Below are positions 61,146 to 64,000 of a stretch of DNA of 64,000 bases, in pieces. How positions within the stretch are numbered: the stretch's first letter is position 1; every line of letters begins with the position of its first letter. The notes under the pieces are model-generated. The model ran no database searches. It was given only the letters and a program-made list of their open reading frames with translations, and was not told where the DNA came from. A program made the position numbers and the translations under genes. Where the stretch lies: NCBI RefSeq assembly GCF_900129095.1, contig NZ_FQVA01000003.1, positions 124,001 to 188,000 on the forward strand, in the 5' to 3' direction. The DNA comes from Microbulbifer donghaiensis (GTDB lineage Bacteria; Pseudomonadota; Gammaproteobacteria; Pseudomonadales; Cellvibrionaceae).

Positions 61146-61937
61146 TCAGCCGCCGTTCATCCAATTAGGTGCGCGCTTCTCCAGGAACGCGCTCAGGCCT
61201 TCCTGCCCTTCAGGGGAAACACGCACCGCGGCAATCAGTGCACTGGTTTGTCCCTGCAACTCCTCGTTGATCACGCGGTTGGACATGGACATCGCCAGCT
61301 GCTTGGCCATGGCGACGGCGCGCGGGCCATTGTCAGTAATCGCATTCACCAGCTGTTGCACGGTCAGGTCCAGATCGCCCTCGGCGCACACTTCCGACAC
61401 CAGGCCGATCTGTTGCGCGCGCTCGGCGGAGAAGCGCTCGGCGGTGACGAAATAGCGGCGCGCGTGGCGGGTGCCGATGGCATTGATGACATAGGGGCTG
61501 ATCGTCGCCGGCAGCAAGCCAATCTTTACTTCCGACAGGCAGAAACTGGCGCGCTCGCTCGCCACCGCCATATCGCAGCAGCTGACCAGTCCCACGGCGC
61601 CGCCGAAGGCCGCACCCTGCACCCGCGCAATCGTCGGTGCCGGGAAGGTGTCCAGCTTGTGCAGCATGGCGGCAAGTGCGGCGGCGTCGCGGCGGTTTTC
61701 CTCTTCCGAGTAGTTCGCCATGCGCTTCATCCAGTTCAGGTCGGCACCGGCGGAAAAACTCTTGCCCTCGGATGCCAGCACCAGTACACGCACCGCCGGA
61801 TCCTGGCCGAGGCGATCAAAGGTCTCGCCCAGCTCGCGAATCAGCTCATCGTCGAAAGCGTTGTGAATTTCCGGCCGGTTCAGGGTGACCGTGGCCACGC
61901 CTTCGCTGTCGATTTCACACAGCATCTTGTTGCTCAT
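61146..61937 (-). CDS. liuC: Methylglutaconyl-CoA hydratase (enoyl-CoA hydratase family)
   Basis: The 263-residue crotonase-fold enzyme hydrates 3-methylglutaconyl-CoA to HMG-CoA. It has TVTLNRPEIHNAFDDEL, oxyanion segment SEGKSFSAGADLNWMKRM, and VQGAAFGGAVGLVSCCDMAVAS, with KIGLLPATISPYV. The ATG at 61937 follows AAGGAATTC; the in-frame extension to 62216 overlaps liuB and is shadow. Order liuB-liuC-liuD fits the known liu operon. Confidence 0.94.
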   Translation of the reverse strand: MSNKMLCEIDSEGVATVTLNRPEIHNAFDDELIRELGETFDRLGQDPAVRVLVLASEGKSFSAGADLNWMKRMANYSEEENRRDAAALAAMLHKLDTFPAPTIARVQGAAFGGAVGLVSCCDMAVASERASFCLSEVKIGLLPATISPYVINAIGTRHARRYFVTAERFSAERAQQIGLVSEVCAEGDLDLTVQQLVNAITDNGPRAVAMAKQLAMSMSNRVINEELQGQTSALIAAVRVSPEGQEGLSAFLEKRAPNWMNGG

Positions 61938-62016
61938 ATTGAATTCCTTAATTCGGGGCGCCAGCTGATTTTGCTGAGGAGCCGCGTGCCGCGGCTCCCG
62001 CGAAGTGCCTTCCGCG

Positions 62017-63624
62017 TTACATGCGGAAGACACCAAACTTGGTCTCTTGCGGTTCTCTGTGGCTGGCGGCAGCCAGACACAGGCCGAGCACGCGGCGCGT
62101 GTCCGCGGGATCGATGACGCCGTCATCCCACAGGCGCGCCGAGGCGTAGTAGGGATGCCCCTGGTGCTCGTAGTCGTCGACGATCGGCTGGCGGAAAGCC
62201 TGCTCTTCCTCCGCACTCCAGGATTCGCCGCGCGCTTCCATCTGGTCGCGCTTCACCTGCGCCAGCACGCCGGCCGCCTGTTCGCCACCCATCACCGAGA
62301 TACGCGCGTTGGGCCACATAAACAGGAAGTTCGGATCGTAGGCGCGGCCGCACATGCCGTAGTTGCCGGCCCCGAAAGAGCCGCCGATCAGAATGGTGAT
62401 CTTCGGCACCTTGGCGGTGGCCACCGCGGTCACCATCTTGGCGCCGTGTTTGGCGATGCCGCCGGCCTCGTACTGCTTGCCCACCATAAAACCGGTGATG
62501 TTCTGCAGGAATACCAGCGGAATATGGCGTTGGGCACACAGCTCGATAAAGTGCGCGCCCTTTTGCGCGCTCTCGGCAAACAGGATGCCGTTGTTGGCGA
62601 CGATGCCCACCGGATAGCCATGTATGCGCGCAAAACCCGTTACCAGGGTGGTGCCGTAGAGCGCTTTGAATTCATCGAACTCGGAGCCGTCGACGGTGCG
62701 GGCGATAATCTCGCGCACGTCGTAAGGCTGACGGGAATCCTTCGGTACCACGCCGTAGATCTCCTCCGGCGGGTAGATCGGCTCGATCGGCTTCTGAATA
62801 TCCAGACCGGGCTGCTTGACGCGATTCAGGCGTGCCACCGAGCGCCGCGCCAGTTCCAGCGCGTGCACGTCGTTGTTCGCGTAGTGGTCGGACACGCCCG
62901 ACGTGCGACAGTGCACCTCGGCACCGCCCAATTCTTCCGCGGACACCTCTTCACCGGTCGCGGCCTTCACCAGCGGCGGGCCGGCGAGGAAGATGGTGGC
63001 CTGCTCCTTCACCATGATGGATTCATCGGCCATCGCCGGCACATAGGCGCCACCGGCGGTGCAGCTGCCCATCACCACGGCGATCTGCGGAATGTTTTGC
63101 GCCGACAAGTTGGCCTGGTTGAAGAAGATGCGGCCGAAGTGCTCACGGTCCGGGAACACATCGTCCTGGCGCGGCAGGTTGGCGCCACCGGAATCCACCA
63201 GATAGATGCACGGCAGGTTGTTCTGCTCGGCAATCGCCTGCGCGCGCAGGTGTTTTTTCACCGTCAACGGATAGTAGGTGCCGCCCTTCACGGTCGCGTC
63301 GTTGGCGACGATCACGCAGGGCTGGCCGGATACGGTGCCGATGCCGGTGATAATACCGGCCGCCGGTACCTCCTCGCCGTATACGTCGTAAGCCGCCAGC
63401 TGGGAAAATTCCAGGAACGGGCTGCCCGGATCCAGCAGTGCGTCGATACGATCCCGCGGCAGCAGCTTGCCGCGCGCTAGATGCTTCTCCCGCGCGCGCT
63501 CACCGCCGCCCTGGGCGATCTGTTCCACTTTCCCGCGCAGGTCCGCGACCAGCTTCTGCATCTGCTCGCGGTTGTCGGCAAAGGCCGCATCGCGGGAGTT
63601 AATCTTGCTCTGCAACTGATTCAT
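62017..63624 (-). CDS. liuB: Methylcrotonyl-CoA carboxylase beta subunit
   Basis: The 535-residue carboxyltransferase subunit has two crotonase-like halves. Features include [55 protein letters not shown] (quoted in part), [17 protein letters not shown], and in the second half GANNGILF-type [21 protein letters not shown] and [18 protein letters not shown]. It transfers CO2 from biotin on LiuD to methylcrotonyl-CoA. It lies upstream of liuC with an 80-base gap. Confidence 0.95.
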   Translation of the reverse strand: MNQLQSKINSRDAAFADNREQMQKLVADLRGKVEQIAQGGGERAREKHLARGKLLPRDRIDALLDPGSPFLEFSQLAAYDVYGEEVPAAGIITGIGTVSGQPCVIVANDATVKGGTYYPLTVKKHLRAQAIAEQNNLPCIYLVDSGGANLPRQDDVFPDREHFGRIFFNQANLSAQNIPQIAVVMGSCTAGGAYVPAMADESIMVKEQATIFLAGPPLVKAATGEEVSAEELGGAEVHCRTSGVSDHYANNDVHALELARRSVARLNRVKQPGLDIQKPIEPIYPPEEIYGVVPKDSRQPYDVREIIARTVDGSEFDEFKALYGTTLVTGFARIHGYPVGIVANNGILFAESAQKGAHFIELCAQRHIPLVFLQNITGFMVGKQYEAGGIAKHGAKMVTAVATAKVPKITILIGGSFGAGNYGMCGRAYDPNFLFMWPNARISVMGGEQAAGVLAQVKRDQMEARGESWSAEEEQAFRQPIVDDYEHQGHPYYASARLWDDGVIDPADTRRVLGLCLAAASHREPQETKFGVFRM

Positions 63625-63697
63625 AAACTCTGATTCACTTTTTCAGAGAAAAACTGGTTCGCTGCGGATGGTTCCCCGCAGCACATATCACTACGCC

Positions 63698-64000
63698 TCA
63701 GCGAGTCTCGTTGAACAGCTCGCGGCCGATCAACATACGGCGAATCTCGGAGGTACCAGCGCCGATTTCATATAGCTTGGCGTCGCGCAGCAGGCGGCCG
63801 GTGGAATACTCGTTGATATAGCCGTTGCCGCCCAGGGTCTGGATCGCCTGCAGGGCCATCTGCGTGGCGCGCTCGGCGGTAAACAGGATCACCGCGGCGG
63901 AGTCCTTGCGCGAGTCCTCACCGCGATCGCAGGCTTTGGCCACCGCATACAGGTAGGCGCGGCTCGCGTTCAGGTCCGTGTACATGTCGGCGACCTTGCC
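63698..64000 (-). CDS. liuA: Isovaleryl-CoA dehydrogenase, C-terminal part (cut by window edge)
   Basis: The frame is open to the window edge, so only about the last 100 residues are visible. They show [35 protein letters not shown] segment ([20 protein letters not shown]) and [19 protein letters not shown], the acyl-CoA dehydrogenase C-terminal domain with the FAD and tetramer contacts. Position ahead of liuB identifies it as isovaleryl-CoA dehydrogenase. The catalytic base is outside the window. Confidence 0.9.
   Translation of the reverse strand, partial: GKVADMYTDLNASRAYLYAVAKACDRGEDSRKDSAAVILFTAERATQMALQAIQTLGGNGYINEYSTGRLLRDAKLYEIGAGTSEIRRMLIGRELFNETR

Overview
The window is a G+C-rich, densely coded chromosomal segment of a denitrifying gammaproteobacterium. 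Several things point to the Cellvibrionales (a Microbulbifer- or Saccharophagus-like marine heterotroph): the BioH-BioC fusion, a PsrA-type box before a FadE-like dehydrogenase, a complete liu (leucine/isovalerate) operon, CreBCD, AlaE and a DUF3094 protein. The genus assignment is inference. No rRNA, tRNA, CRISPR array, prophage or recognisable transposase was found.

Layout. (1) 1-12.5 kb is a denitrification island: a small cytochrome c, cytochrome cd1 nitrite reductase (nirS), a short NosR/NirI flavo-iron-sulfur membrane protein, a rightward unit of hypothetical gene + TonB receptor + DnrP-like zinc ribbon, then the leftward cluster dnr-norQ-orf and norC-norB-norD. DNR/FNR-type boxes precede nirS (perfect TTGAT-N4-GTCAA), the NosR/NirI gene and dnr itself, so the island looks like a DNR regulon. 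The heme d1 biosynthesis genes and nosZ are not in the window. (2) 12.9-30.9 kb carries mostly housekeeping and envelope genes: VOC protein plus lipoprotein, DUF3667 membrane protein, PepB aminopeptidase, a B-box/TPR membrane protein, a lower-G+C membrane gene, an Asp/Glu racemase, a small 2OG-Fe(II) oxygenase, rhomboid protease, glutaminase, an MscS-type channel and several secreted lipoproteins. (3) 30.9-37.2 kb has an RND efflux pump (pump gene before adaptor gene) behind a LytS/LytR-type two-component pair. (4) 37.3-44.4 kb holds an EVE protein, creB-creC-creD, an iodotyrosine-deiodinase-like nitroreductase, a DUF3094 protein and a PsrA-box-controlled acyl-CoA dehydrogenase. (5) 44.5-50.7 kb is the biotin region: bioB-bioF-bioHC as one overlapping operon under a BirA operator, with bioD separated by an L,D-transpeptidase gene; bioA is not seen. 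(6) 50.9-58 kb: KAS III, PadR regulator, alanine exporter plus racemase, a degenerate hybrid-kinase-like protein, DUF4870 and DUF945 proteins, and two repeat-rich intergenic regions. (7) 58.1-64 kb: liuE-liuD-liuC-liuB and the C-terminal end of liuA, cut by the window edge.

The most notable items are the small DNR regulon with an unusual short NosR/NirI protein and a TonB receptor, the BirA operator overlapping both the bio promoter and the start of the divergent comF gene, a ten-G tract at the 5' end of the DUF3667 gene, a phosphorelay-like protein with no ATPase domain, and three palindromic or tandem intergenic elements.
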